A stretch of 64,000 bases of DNA. Origin: JAFGBI01 sp964480725. Lineage in GTDB: Bacteria; Myxococcota_A; Polyangia; Polyangiales; Polyangiaceae. Location: NCBI GenBank assembly GCA_964480725.1, contig CAYZQO010000015.1, positions 30,497 through 94,496 on the forward strand. Direction: 5' to 3'. The translations under genes and the position numbers were made by a program. The notes below the pieces were generated by a model. It did no database searches, was not told where the DNA came from, and saw nothing but the letters and a program-made list of their open reading frames with translations. Of the stretch, positions 25,368 to 33,007 are shown piece by piece. Position 1 is the first letter of the stretch; each line of letters starts with the position of its first letter.

Positions 25368-25967
25368 TCAACGGCGTCGTCGGCCGCGTGAGGCGCGGGC
25401 GGACGTGTCGCGAGCGGGAGCTGGCGCGCGCTTGGCCTTCTTCTTGGGGGGGGGCGGCGCCGGCTTTCCGAAGACGAGGGCCTGGCAGAGCTGGTCGTCC
25501 GCGACGACCCAGACGGCGGGCGACCCGCGGGACGGGTTGTGGCCGATGTAGCGGATCTCCTGCCCGGAGACGCTGTCGCCCACGCGACGGAGTTCGCCGT
25601 GTTGCTCGTCCTTGGTCTTGACCACGGCGCTCGACCACCGCGGATCCATGGCGACGGCCGTGCTCAGTACTACGAGATCGTCGCAGACCGGCGCGGCGAG
25701 TGGGTGAACGGGGGGGACGGCGCTGGCCGCTGCGGCATTGTTCCCCAGCAGCGGCCCCGTAGCGGAGTCGAAGGGGTTTCGTCGCAGGATCACCTCCGCG
25801 CGAGCTTCGCGTCCCACCGAACTCGCCGTGGGCGCCGGGGGCGGGGACGACGCCGGGGGCTCGGGCAACGGAAGCGAGAGGAGCTTGAGCTCGATCAAAG
25901 CGGTGACGGCGCGTGCGTTGAGCGACGCAGACGCGAGCACGGCCCCCGCGACGAGTGCTTGCCCCAT
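25368..25967 (-). CDS. GspC-like type II secretion protein lacking the PDZ domain
   Basis: A 199-residue protein with an N-terminal hydrophobic segment, a Pro/Ala-rich linker, a RRNPFDS motif and an HR-like domain (CDDLVVLSTAVAMDPRWSSAVV, SVSGQEIRYIGHN, VWVVADDQLCQ), the pattern of the inner-membrane GspC/PulC protein that links the type II secretion platform to the secretin. GspC normally continues into a PDZ or coiled-coil domain; here it ends in a basic Lys/Arg/Pro-rich tail. No other gsp gene is in the window. The start is uncertain: ATG 25967 is used, a GTG at 26033 is also open. It may be a stand-alone paralogue or a truncated gene. Confidence 0.65.
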   Translation of the reverse strand: MGQALVAGAVLASASLNARAVTALIELKLLSLPLPEPPASSPPPAPTASSVGREARAEVILRRNPFDSATGPLLGNNAAAASAVPPVHPLAAPVCDDLVVLSTAVAMDPRWSSAVVKTKDEQHGELRRVGDSVSGQEIRYIGHNPSRGSPAVWVVADDQLCQALVFGKPAPPPPKKKAKRAPAPARDTSARASRGRRRR

Positions 25968-26257
25968 TTTCTTTGAAGATACCCGCAACCTCAGCTCCCT
26001 GGCCTGCCTCCCGCGTGTTCGAGCCGGCGCCACCGTGTTCGACGGCGTCGCTCGTGAAGCGCTCCGACTCGCAAGGCCATCGCGCGTGAGCGCGACGACA
26101 CGACCGAACGCTCTCGTTCCCCTTGGGCTAGCACCGCCGGGCCCGGCCTGTCCACCCCGATGGGGAGCAGCAGGGGCGCGGTGCTCACCGAGGCGGCCGC
26201 GGACGCGGGCCGCGCTCGGTGGCGCGGGGCAGCGGCCTGCGCTAGGGGGATCGAGGT

Positions 26258-27034
26258 ATGCTTTCCTTGCGATTTCGGGGGCTCTCGCTGTCCCTGCTCC
26301 TTCTCGGCTGCCTCATCACCGGGCTCGGCGTTGCGGCCGTCCGCGGGCGGTCTGACGCGGATCTGCCGGAGCGCTTCCGCGTCTACCCATTCACGCAGAT
26401 GTCGCTCTCGGTGGGCTCGCCGGGGGACGGGTGGCAGCTCCGCGCGAAGAAGCTGCGGGCGAGCGCGCGCCTCCGCCTCAAGAACCCAGAGCGAAACGCC
26501 GTCTACGGTCACCCCGCGCTGGTGCTGATGCTGCAGCGCACGGGGGAGCAGATGGGGCGCGAAGCGGGAGGAGCGGCGCTCCTGGTCGGTGATCTCTCGA
26601 CGGAGTTCGGGGGTGCGCTCGCCGGGCACCGTTCCCACCAGAGCGGCCGGGACGCGGACGTCGGCTTCTTCGCGCTCGATGCGCGCGGTCGTTCCCAGCA
26701 ACTGGACCGCTTCATCGCCTTCGACCGGGAGGGGAAGGCCAAGGACGGGAGCGGGCTCCGCTTCGACGACTACCGCAACTGGCTCCTGGTGCAAATGTGG
26801 CTCCGCGATCAGCGGGCAGTTGTCAGGTGGGTCTTCGTGTCGAGCCCCCTGCGCCAGCGCCTGCTCGACTTCGCGCGGGAGCGCCCCGCCTTTCGCCAGT
26901 ACGGCGACGCCGCGGCCAAGCTGTTGGTGCAGCCCCGAAACTCCAGCGCGCACGACGATCACTTCCACGTCCGCGTTGCCTGCCCGAAGACCCAGGACGG
27001 CCTGTGCTTGGAGGCCGGGCATCTCCAGGACTGA
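26258..27034 (+). CDS. mepA: penicillin-insensitive murein endopeptidase
   Basis: A 258-residue M74/LAS-type metalloenzyme that cuts D-Ala-meso-DAP crosslinks in peptidoglycan. A signal anchor at the N-terminus (SLSLLLLGCLITGLGVAAV) is followed by the zinc ligands in GHRSHQSGRDADVGFF and SSAHDDHFHVRVAC, and the substrate-binding YGDAAAKLLV region. Length matches E. coli MepA (274). ATG 26258 has AGGGGGA 7 bases upstream. It is convergent with the lipoprotein gene at 27093 with 58 bp between stops, and divergent from the GspC-like gene. Confidence 0.93.
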   Translation: MLSLRFRGLSLSLLLLGCLITGLGVAAVRGRSDADLPERFRVYPFTQMSLSVGSPGDGWQLRAKKLRASARLRLKNPERNAVYGHPALVLMLQRTGEQMGREAGGAALLVGDLSTEFGGALAGHRSHQSGRDADVGFFALDARGRSQQLDRFIAFDREGKAKDGSGLRFDDYRNWLLVQMWLRDQRAVVRWVFVSSPLRQRLLDFARERPAFRQYGDAAAKLLVQPRNSSAHDDHFHVRVACPKTQDGLCLEAGHLQD

Positions 27035-27092
27035 AGACGCGGCGAGGCCCGTGCGCGGGCGTGGCCCTTGGGTTCTGGACTCCGGCTGGCGA

Positions 27093-27689
27093 CTACCAGA
27101 CTCCCTCGGGGAGGCGCACCTCGGGGAGACGCTCGCGAGCCCCTGCGAGGAGCGCCTGGGCGACGACGTGATCCTCGTTGGTGCGCTTCGTGTCGGCATC
27201 GGTGTCCGAGGCGGGCTTCCCCTCTCGATGCAGGAGCTTGCCTGCGGCGTAGTAGCGACGATCGGGGACGGGGACGGGGCTGCCGGCGAGCTGATCGGTG
27301 ATCCGGGTCTCGGCGAGTACCAGGGCGTCGTTCGCGAAGTAGAAGCCCGTGGTGACGGTCGGTGGCCCCAGCTCGGTGCGGCGCAGGATCTTCACGACCT
27401 TCTCCTCGATCTCGAACACGATCACGCTCGAGCCCATGCCCTCGGTGTTGTGCGCCTCGGTGACACGCACGGACCCCTTGCCCACCGCGCAGTCGATCCG
27501 ATCGGCGTGGACCGTGATGCCCGAGGCGGTGCCGAGATCGGGGGCGGGACCGTCCAGCGCCGGGGGCGGGGACGCGGCGCCCCCGGAGGGAGTGTCGCGG
27601 GAGCCGTCCGGCAGCTTGCACGCCAGCAGCGCGCCGAGCACGCAGCCGGCGGCGGCGAGGAGGGGGACGGAACGTCGGGGCGTCGCCAT
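27093..27689 (-). CDS. lipoprotein of unknown function
   Basis: A 198-residue lipoprotein: signal peptide with lipobox GALLAC (Cys about 24), a Pro/Ala/Gly-rich stretch, then a domain without recognisable family (ADRIDCAVGKGSVRVTEAHN, VIVFEIEEKVVKILRRTEL, TTGFYFANDALVLAETR, DRRYYAAGKLLHREG). The pattern of short beta strands and the phrase FYFANDALVLAET resembles small periplasmic proteins of unknown function that report on salt forms or hydrolysis, but I cannot name it. Codon use is typical of the genome. A weak AGGAT precedes ATG 27689. Confidence 0.75.
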   Translation of the reverse strand: MATPRRSVPLLAAAGCVLGALLACKLPDGSRDTPSGGAASPPPALDGPAPDLGTASGITVHADRIDCAVGKGSVRVTEAHNTEGMGSSVIVFEIEEKVVKILRRTELGPPTVTTGFYFANDALVLAETRITDQLAGSPVPVPDRRYYAAGKLLHREGKPASDTDADTKRTNEDHVVAQALLAGARERLPEVRLPEGVW

Positions 27690-27834
27690 CGCGCCATCCT
27701 ACCCGAGTGGCGACGCGGCCGGGACCCCGACGCCCGATCGCTGGCGGCGCGGCCGAGAGGGCGGCAGCGCCGCGGGCGCCGTCGGCGTCCCGCCGGGAAC
27801 CGGGGTGACTCGCCCGGTCGGTGCGCCGTGCCGG

Positions 27835-29067
27835 TCAGACGCGGCGCAGGATCAGCACCGTGTTGACGCCGCCGAAGGCGAAGTTCTGGACGGCCACCGT
27901 GTTCACCGCGGCGTCACGGACCTCGGGCACGTGGCGGAGCATGGCGCAGTCCGGGTCAACCTCGTCGAGGTTGAGCGTTGGGACCAGGATGCCGCGCTTC
28001 ATCAGGAAAAGGCAGAAGATGGTCTCCATCACCCCGCAGGTGCCCATGGTGTGACCGACGTAGCTCTTGAGCCCAGTCACCCAGGGCTGGTCCCCGTAGA
28101 TCGCGTGCATCGCTTTCGCCTCGATGACGTCGCCGAACCGGGTCGCCGTCGCATGGGCGCTCACCAGATCCACGTCGGACGGGGCTACCCCTGCCGCCGC
28201 GAAGCCCGTGCGCAGGGTGAGTTCGATGCCGGCCGCGCTGGGCAGGATCATGTCGCCGCCGTTGTTGCAGTTGGCGAAGCCGACGACCTCCCCCAGTATC
28301 TCGGCGCCGCGGCGGCGGGCGAAGTCGAACTCCTCCAGCATGACCGCGCCGGCGCCCTCGCCGATGACCAGCCCGTCGCGGCGCCGGTCGAAGGGGCGGG
28401 GGGTCTGCTCCGGAGTGGCGTTGAAGGCGTGGGAGGCGACCAGGAGTTGGTCGAAGACGGCGACGGTGGTGGTGTCGTACTCGTCGGCGCCGCCGCACAG
28501 CATCACGTCCGCTAGCCCGAACTTGATCGCCTCGTAGCCGAAGCCAATCGACTGGCTGCTGGTCGTGCAGGCCGTGCAGGACGCGATGGTCCGTCCCGTG
28601 ATGGAGAACATGCGAGCGATGTTCGCCGCGGCCGTGTGGGTCATCGACTTGAGGTAGGCGGCCGCGTTGACGCGGAGCACAGCGGACCGATCCTCCGTGA
28701 ACAGGGCCTGCAGCACCTCGCGCTGGACCGTGGGACTGCCCTGGGTGGAGCCGAAGGCCAGGCCCATGCGGCCGCTGGCGCGAAATTCCGCGTCGAGCCC
28801 CGTCGCCTCGATGACTTCCTTGGCGACCTGGCAGGCGTAGAACGCGACCGGCCCCATGGTCTTGGCGTACTTGCGCGGGAAATCGAAGGCGATGTCGTAG
28901 TCGACGGTGCCGAAGACCTTCGAGTTGAGGAGGCCCGCGAGGAGCTTGTCCTCTCTGAGCGGCTTGACCCCCGAGCGGCCGCCCGTCAGCCCCTCGACGA
29001 TGTCCGCCTCGGTCCGCCCCACCGGCGTGATGGCAGACGCAGCGGTGATCACGACTCGCCGTTCCAT
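27835..29067 (-). CDS. beta-ketoacyl-ACP synthase (KAS II/FabF-like)
   Basis: A 410-residue condensing enzyme with the full Cys-His-His triad: Cys167 in CTACTTSSQSIG, His in SAHATATRFGD and His in KSYVGHTMGTCG, plus RPFDRRRDGLVIGEGAGAVMLE, the KAS signature. It would elongate an acyl chain on the acyl carrier protein encoded 27 bp upstream on the same strand. Unlike housekeeping FabF it is paired only with an ACP, so it may belong to a specialised lipid or pigment pathway whose other genes lie elsewhere. Nothing nearby identifies the product. Confidence 0.93.
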   Translation of the reverse strand: MERRVVITAASAITPVGRTEADIVEGLTGGRSGVKPLREDKLLAGLLNSKVFGTVDYDIAFDFPRKYAKTMGPVAFYACQVAKEVIEATGLDAEFRASGRMGLAFGSTQGSPTVQREVLQALFTEDRSAVLRVNAAAYLKSMTHTAAANIARMFSITGRTIASCTACTTSSQSIGFGYEAIKFGLADVMLCGGADEYDTTTVAVFDQLLVASHAFNATPEQTPRPFDRRRDGLVIGEGAGAVMLEEFDFARRRGAEILGEVVGFANCNNGGDMILPSAAGIELTLRTGFAAAGVAPSDVDLVSAHATATRFGDVIEAKAMHAIYGDQPWVTGLKSYVGHTMGTCGVMETIFCLFLMKRGILVPTLNLDEVDPDCAMLRHVPEVRDAAVNTVAVQNFAFGGVNTVLILRRV

Positions 29068-29094
29068 GTCGTCGATCGATCTCGGCTCGAGGCC

Positions 29095-29349
29095 CTACGA
29101 ATCGCGCCGCAGCGCCGTCTCGAGGTACCCGGTGAGCTGGTTGATGGTGCGGTGCTCGAAGAGCTGCTTCTTCTGCTCGAGCGACAGGCGCATGCCGTGC
29201 CGCGTCTCGAGGGTTTCGAGCATCTCGAGCGCGTCGATGCTGTCGAAGTCGTAGTGCTCGAAGAGGCTCTGGTCCCGGTCCGGGTCCTGGATCTTGAACT
29301 TCTCCTCGAGGACCTTCAGAAGGACGTCTTCGATCTCGGCTCTCGTCAT
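29095..29349 (-). CDS. acyl carrier protein
   Basis: An 84-residue ACP with the phosphopantetheine serine at Ser37 in FDSIDALEML, acidic helix II and a basic tail. Motif FDSID rather than the housekeeping DSLD indicates a specialised carrier. ATG 29349 follows GAGGA. It is the first gene of a pair with the condensing enzyme 27 bp downstream, its presumed partner. Confidence 0.93.
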   Translation of the reverse strand: MTRAEIEDVLLKVLEEKFKIQDPDRDQSLFEHYDFDSIDALEMLETLETRHGMRLSLEQKKQLFEHRTINQLTGYLETALRRDS

Positions 29350-29765
29350 TCGGTCCTCGAGGACGGCACCCCGCCCGACGCGGGGGCGCGCCGGCGGCTT
29401 GGCGGAGGGTCGATGCCGTCCAGTGAAGCAGGCGGGAACATAGCCAACGCGCTTGGGGTTCGCCAGGGCGCAATCGGGGGGACACCTGGCCGAGACGCAC
29501 CGCGCCAGCGAGCCCACTCGTGTGGGGCTCCAGGCGTGTCCAGCGTCGGGACCTGCTCATGGGCCGCTGGGCGGAACCCGCGGGCCGCCCGTGGGCGGCG
29601 ACGTAGGCCGTGAGCCGTCACGGGGCGTCGCGGTCGCCCTGATCACCGAACGTCGCCCGCAGCAGCCCGGCGAGCGCCAGCCAGTGGAGCTGACGCCGCG
29701 GAGTGGGCGGGGGCGCCGGGATCCGCGCGGGCCTGCTCGCCCTCGGGCCATCCGGCGCCCGCGGC
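29350..29765. other. 416-bp intergenic region upstream of the ACP gene
   Basis: Lies between the start of the ACP gene and the stop of a same-strand lipoprotein gene. I see no gene with coding-like composition and no clear hairpin or promoter boxes; it probably holds the ACP-KAS promoter. Confidence 0.35.
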
Positions 29766-30464
29766 TCAGCAGTCGAGGCAGACCCACTCGACGATGCCGT
29801 CGCCGGAGCCGAAGCGCTGCATGGTGTACTTCTCGAGATCGATGAGGAAGCCTGTCTCGGCGCTGTTCTCCGTGCAGCAGCCAGCGCAGTCGTCGTCGGA
29901 GCAGTAGTCGTAGACGACGACGTCGAGTTCGCGGTCGCCCTGGCGCAGCCGGAGCGTCTTCAGCCGGTAGGTGGCGAAATCGTCCCCGTGGACGGCCGCG
30001 ATGTTGTGCTCCATCACCCACTCCTCGGACATGACCCCGTCCAGCGCCGCGAACTGGCCGGCCCAGGTGCACCCGTTGTACTCGAGGCACTCCTCGCTGT
30101 TCGGGTCGGGGTACGACTCGTAGTTGGTGAGGTTGGCGAGGCGCCAGGCGAGCTCGCCGGCGCTGCCGCCGCTCCCGCTCGGGGGGGCGCCGCCGCTCGA
30201 GGGGCTCCCGCCCATCGGCGTCCCCCCGGTCGGCGCGCCGCCCGCGCTGGCGCCGCCCACGCCGTCGCCACCAGTGCTCTCGCCACCCGCATCGGTGCCG
30301 CCGGTCAGGCCTCCACCCATGGTCCCCGAGCCGCCCGTCTGCTCGGCGCCGCCCTGGCCTCCGGTCGTCGTGCGGGCGAGGTCGTCGGCCCCGCCGCCGC
30401 AGGCGACGAGCCCGCAGGCCAGGCTGAACGCCGCCGCTCTCGGGACTGCTGCACGCTGAGTCAT
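29766..30464 (-). CDS. TGG-linker lipoprotein with Cys-rich C-terminal domain
   Basis: A 232-residue lipoprotein: signal peptide with lipobox GLVAC (Cys about 22), a TGG/GGAxxGG linker to about residue 100, and a compact 120-residue domain with eight cysteines (NYESYPDPNSEECLEYNGCTWAGQF, IAAVHGDDFATYRLKTLRLR, VVVYDYCSDDDCAGCCTENS, RFGSGDGIVEWVCLDC). The VVYDYCSDxDCxGCC pattern recalls the barwin/expansin double-psi barrel, which binds plant wall polymers, but this is only a resemblance. The conserved-looking domain is otherwise unassigned. ATG 30464 has GGAGG 7 bases upstream. Confidence 0.75.
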   Translation of the reverse strand: MTQRAAVPRAAAFSLACGLVACGGGADDLARTTTGGQGGAEQTGGSGTMGGGLTGGTDAGGESTGGDGVGGASAGGAPTGGTPMGGSPSSGGAPPSGSGGSAGELAWRLANLTNYESYPDPNSEECLEYNGCTWAGQFAALDGVMSEEWVMEHNIAAVHGDDFATYRLKTLRLRQGDRELDVVVYDYCSDDDCAGCCTENSAETGFLIDLEKYTMQRFGSGDGIVEWVCLDC

Positions 30465-30651
30465 GGTTTGCCTCCGGGTGATCGGCGTCGCCCGCACCGG
30501 TGTCGCGCCGCCGAGCCGTGTCCGATCCTACCGCGCGCGGGGACGCCTGGGGACCGCGGACCCGCGCCCACCCCCCGCTGCCCGGTCGACAGGTCCATGT
30601 TCCTTGGCTGATGCTGGCTTTCCCCGCTCGTTCGGCTGCGCACCACTCCCC

Positions 30652-30860
30652 GTGGCTCACGTCACCGCGTCCCGTCTCGCGCGCTCTCCGTTCCTCCTGC
30701 TCCTGCTCCCGGCGTGCATCGAGGAGGAGCCGGTGCCGGTGGAAACCGCCAACCAGGATCGGTCCATCACCGTCCACCTCGGCGCGGTCCGATCGACGGT
30801 GTCCCCGGTTATCGTTGGCATGCACAGCTCGGTCTACGACAAAGCGCTCCGGGATCCGTG
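30652..30860 (+). pseudogene. N-terminal remnant of a secreted lipoprotein
   Basis: From GTG 30652 the frame reads a signal peptide with lipobox LLLLLPAC (about residue 22) and then a start of a domain (SITVHLGAVRSTVSPVIVGMHS) like the opening of glycosidases of the GH39/GH51 type that use a SPxIxGxxS strand. After about 65 residues the meaning is lost and the reading ends at 30912. The rest of the gene is missing, and another fragment begins here in a different frame. Confidence 0.5.
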
Positions 30861-30986
30861 GCCGTGGCGCTGCTGCGGATCGTGCCGCTCGACGCCGCCC
30901 ACTGCGCGGTGAACTGGCGCACGGTGTTCCTGATCGCGGGGCTGATCCCCCTGATCTTCCTGGTGATAGGCGTGGGCGCGATCTGA
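30856..30986 (+). pseudogene. internal fragment resembling an SLC13-type transporter
   Basis: A frame different from the preceding fragment reads VAVALLRIVPLDAAHCAVNWRTVFLIAGLIPL, which resembles the VDWRTIFLLAGMLPLG helix of SLC13/CitT-type anion transporters, then stops at 30984-30986. Only about 40 residues remain. It probably marks the second half of a recombination junction near 30856. Confidence 0.4.
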
Positions 30987-31081
30987 CTGCTCTTGCTCGG
31001 CCTGGTGGGGTAAGCCGGCGTCAGAGCTCGCGGCGGGCCAGCGATCACCGCGCCGTGCGGGGCCGCTTTGACGATGAGGGA

Positions 31082-31705
31082 TCACCGGGTCGTCTGCCAG
31101 CGCCGCTCGCCGCGCGGAGTCGCCCGGCCGGCCCCGCCGCGGCGTGGCTCGTGACCGTCCGTGCGCGCCGCGGCGCCGTCGGCGGCTCGCGCACCGGCGC
31201 CTCGCTGTTGCCGGCCGCCGCCTCCGCCGGGCTTGGGCGGGATCAGCAGGGGAGCGGCCATCAGCGCCAGCGTGGCCAGCAGGAGCGCCCAGGACAGGGG
31301 CGAACGCCGCGTCCCCACGAAACGCGCCCAGCAGCGGGTGAACCACTGGCGATGCTGGACCAGGTGCAGCACCACCAGCGCGAAGAGCGCGACCCCGAGC
31401 CAGAGGTGCACGTCACCCCACTCGTGGCGGGTCCACCCGAGCCAGGTGCCGCCGCCACGAGGGGGCAGCACTACCGCGAGAAGCGTTCCCGACCCGACCA
31501 TGGCCGAGAAGACCAACGTCGTCGCGACGTCCAGCCAGAACCGTGAGCGGCCGCGGCCCTCACTCGGGCTGGGCGCTACCTTTCCGTTGGGCTCATCGAC
31601 CGTCGGATCGCCGGCGCAGGGCGCCTCTTCCCGATCGTTGGTTGGCGCGGTTGGGGGGGGGGGCTCTGAGGCCGGTGAGGGCTGCTGCTCGCCGTGGTCC
31701 GTCAT
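31082..31705 (-). CDS. DUF4405-type membrane protein
   Basis: A 207-residue protein with a Pro/Glu-rich cytoplasmic N-terminus and three hydrophobic segments (FWLDVATTLVFSAMVGSGTLLAVVL, VHLWLGVALFALVVLHLVQH, LSWALLLATLALMAAPLLI). Histidines in RHEWGDVHLWLG and VLHLVQH fit the DUF4405/cytochrome b561-like pattern, as in the protein at 15720-16322, which has a different soluble tail. The C-terminus is a basic Gly/Ala/Arg-rich tail. An ATG at 31771 is an alternative start. Function unknown. Confidence 0.75.
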   Translation of the reverse strand: MTDHGEQQPSPASEPPPPTAPTNDREEAPCAGDPTVDEPNGKVAPSPSEGRGRSRFWLDVATTLVFSAMVGSGTLLAVVLPPRGGGTWLGWTRHEWGDVHLWLGVALFALVVLHLVQHRQWFTRCWARFVGTRRSPLSWALLLATLALMAAPLLIPPKPGGGGGRQQRGAGARAADGAAARTDGHEPRRGGAGRATPRGERRWQTTR

Positions 31706-31992
31706 GGTGCTTGATTGGACGGCGACCGCCCCGGCGGTCCTACGGGGTCGAGGTCGCTGTCTTCTGGCCAAGATGGTGCTAGGATTCGCCCGCGGTCGGG
31801 GCTTGGCGCTCCGCCCGGCATTGGATGGTCTTCTCGTTCCTCCAGCTGGATCTCGCCTGAGGGCGCGCTAGCGGCGCTGGACGCCGCGGTGCGCCTTGGT
31901 CGGTCGCTGATCCTGGTTTCGCGCGTCCCGCCTCGGCGGGTCGTTCGCGCGATCGTTGGCGCGCCACGCCAGGCGCGCGGGAGGAACCCATC

Positions 31993-32931
31993 GTGTACGA
32001 GCCATCGAGCTTGGGCTTCGGCCCGTTCTTCGTCAATCAGCTTGAGTCAGGGGGCGGAGGTGACGCCGTCCCCGCCCGGATCGCCGCCGAGCACCGCGGC
32101 GCCTACGAGGTGTGGTTTCACGCCGGTGCGAGTCCCGCGCGGCTCGCTGGGCGGCTCCGCCGGGAGCTCGAGGGCCAGGCGCTGCCGGGCGTCGGCGACT
32201 GGGTCGTCCTCGCGAGAGCTCCCGGACGGGGCGAGCCGGCCGTCATCGATCGCGTGCTCGAGCGGCGCACCCTGTTCACCCGAGGCGCCGCGGGTCGCGC
32301 GGCGCGCGTGCAGGTGGTGGCGGCCAACCTCGATCTCGTGTTCGTGGTGTGCGGCCTCGACGAGGAATTCAACGTCCGCCGGCTCGAGCGCTACCTCGCC
32401 CGCGTCGGCGCCAGCGGTGCGGAGCCGGTCGTGATCCTCAGCAAGGCCGATCTCTGCGCCAACGTCGCCGAGCGCGTAGAGGAGGTCGAGCGCCGACTCG
32501 GCACGGTCCCGGTGCTGGTGACCAGCGCGCTCGGCCGCGAGGGGCTCGAGGCGGTGCGCGCGCGCGTCCCCGCCGGGGTGACGGTCGCGCTGGTCGGCTC
32601 CTCCGGGGCCGGAAAATCGACGCTGGTGAACGCCTTGCTCGGCGAGGAGCGGCTCCCGACCGGCCCCGTTCGTGCGAGCGACGGGCGGGGCCAGCACGTC
32701 ACCACCCATCGCCAGCTCGTCTTGCTGCCCGGGGGTGGCCTGCTGCTCGACACCCCCGGCATGCGCGAGCTCGCGCTGGCCGACGAGGCCGGCCTCGACG
32801 TGGCCTTCGCGGACCTCACGGCGCTCGCCGCCCGCTGTCGGTACCGTGACTGCCGGCAGGAGGCGCGCCGCTGGAATCAGCTCGCCGACGAGCTCGCGCG
32901 ACTGCGGCGCTTCAAGGGGGGGAAGGAGTAG
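31993..32931 (+). CDS. rsgA: ribosome small-subunit-dependent GTPase A
   Basis: A 312-residue circularly permuted GTPase that helps mature the 30S subunit. An OB-fold N-terminal region is followed by G4 (LSKADL), G5 (TSALGREGL), G1 P-loop (VGSSGAGKSTLVN) and G3 (LLDTPGMRE), the permuted order typical of RsgA. The C-terminal zinc domain is degenerate: CRYRDC keeps two cysteines but the normal His and third Cys are missing (CRQEARRWNQL), apparently by a short deletion. Start is GTG 31993 with GGAGG 8 bases upstream. Confidence 0.93.
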   Translation: MYEPSSLGFGPFFVNQLESGGGGDAVPARIAAEHRGAYEVWFHAGASPARLAGRLRRELEGQALPGVGDWVVLARAPGRGEPAVIDRVLERRTLFTRGAAGRAARVQVVAANLDLVFVVCGLDEEFNVRRLERYLARVGASGAEPVVILSKADLCANVAERVEEVERRLGTVPVLVTSALGREGLEAVRARVPAGVTVALVGSSGAGKSTLVNALLGEERLPTGPVRASDGRGQHVTTHRQLVLLPGGGLLLDTPGMRELALADEAGLDVAFADLTALAARCRYRDCRQEARRWNQLADELARLRRFKGGKE

Positions 32932-33007
32932 CCACCGGGCGCTCGCTGCCGCTGTCACCCCCGGTGTCCTGCGGCTAGACTGCGCCCGTTGGAGGGAGGA
33001 GATCCCG

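Noticed and set aside
32933..32966. Terminator after rsgA (CACCGGG / CCCGGTG)
   Set aside because: The 20-base loop is large for a terminator and the stem only 7 bp.
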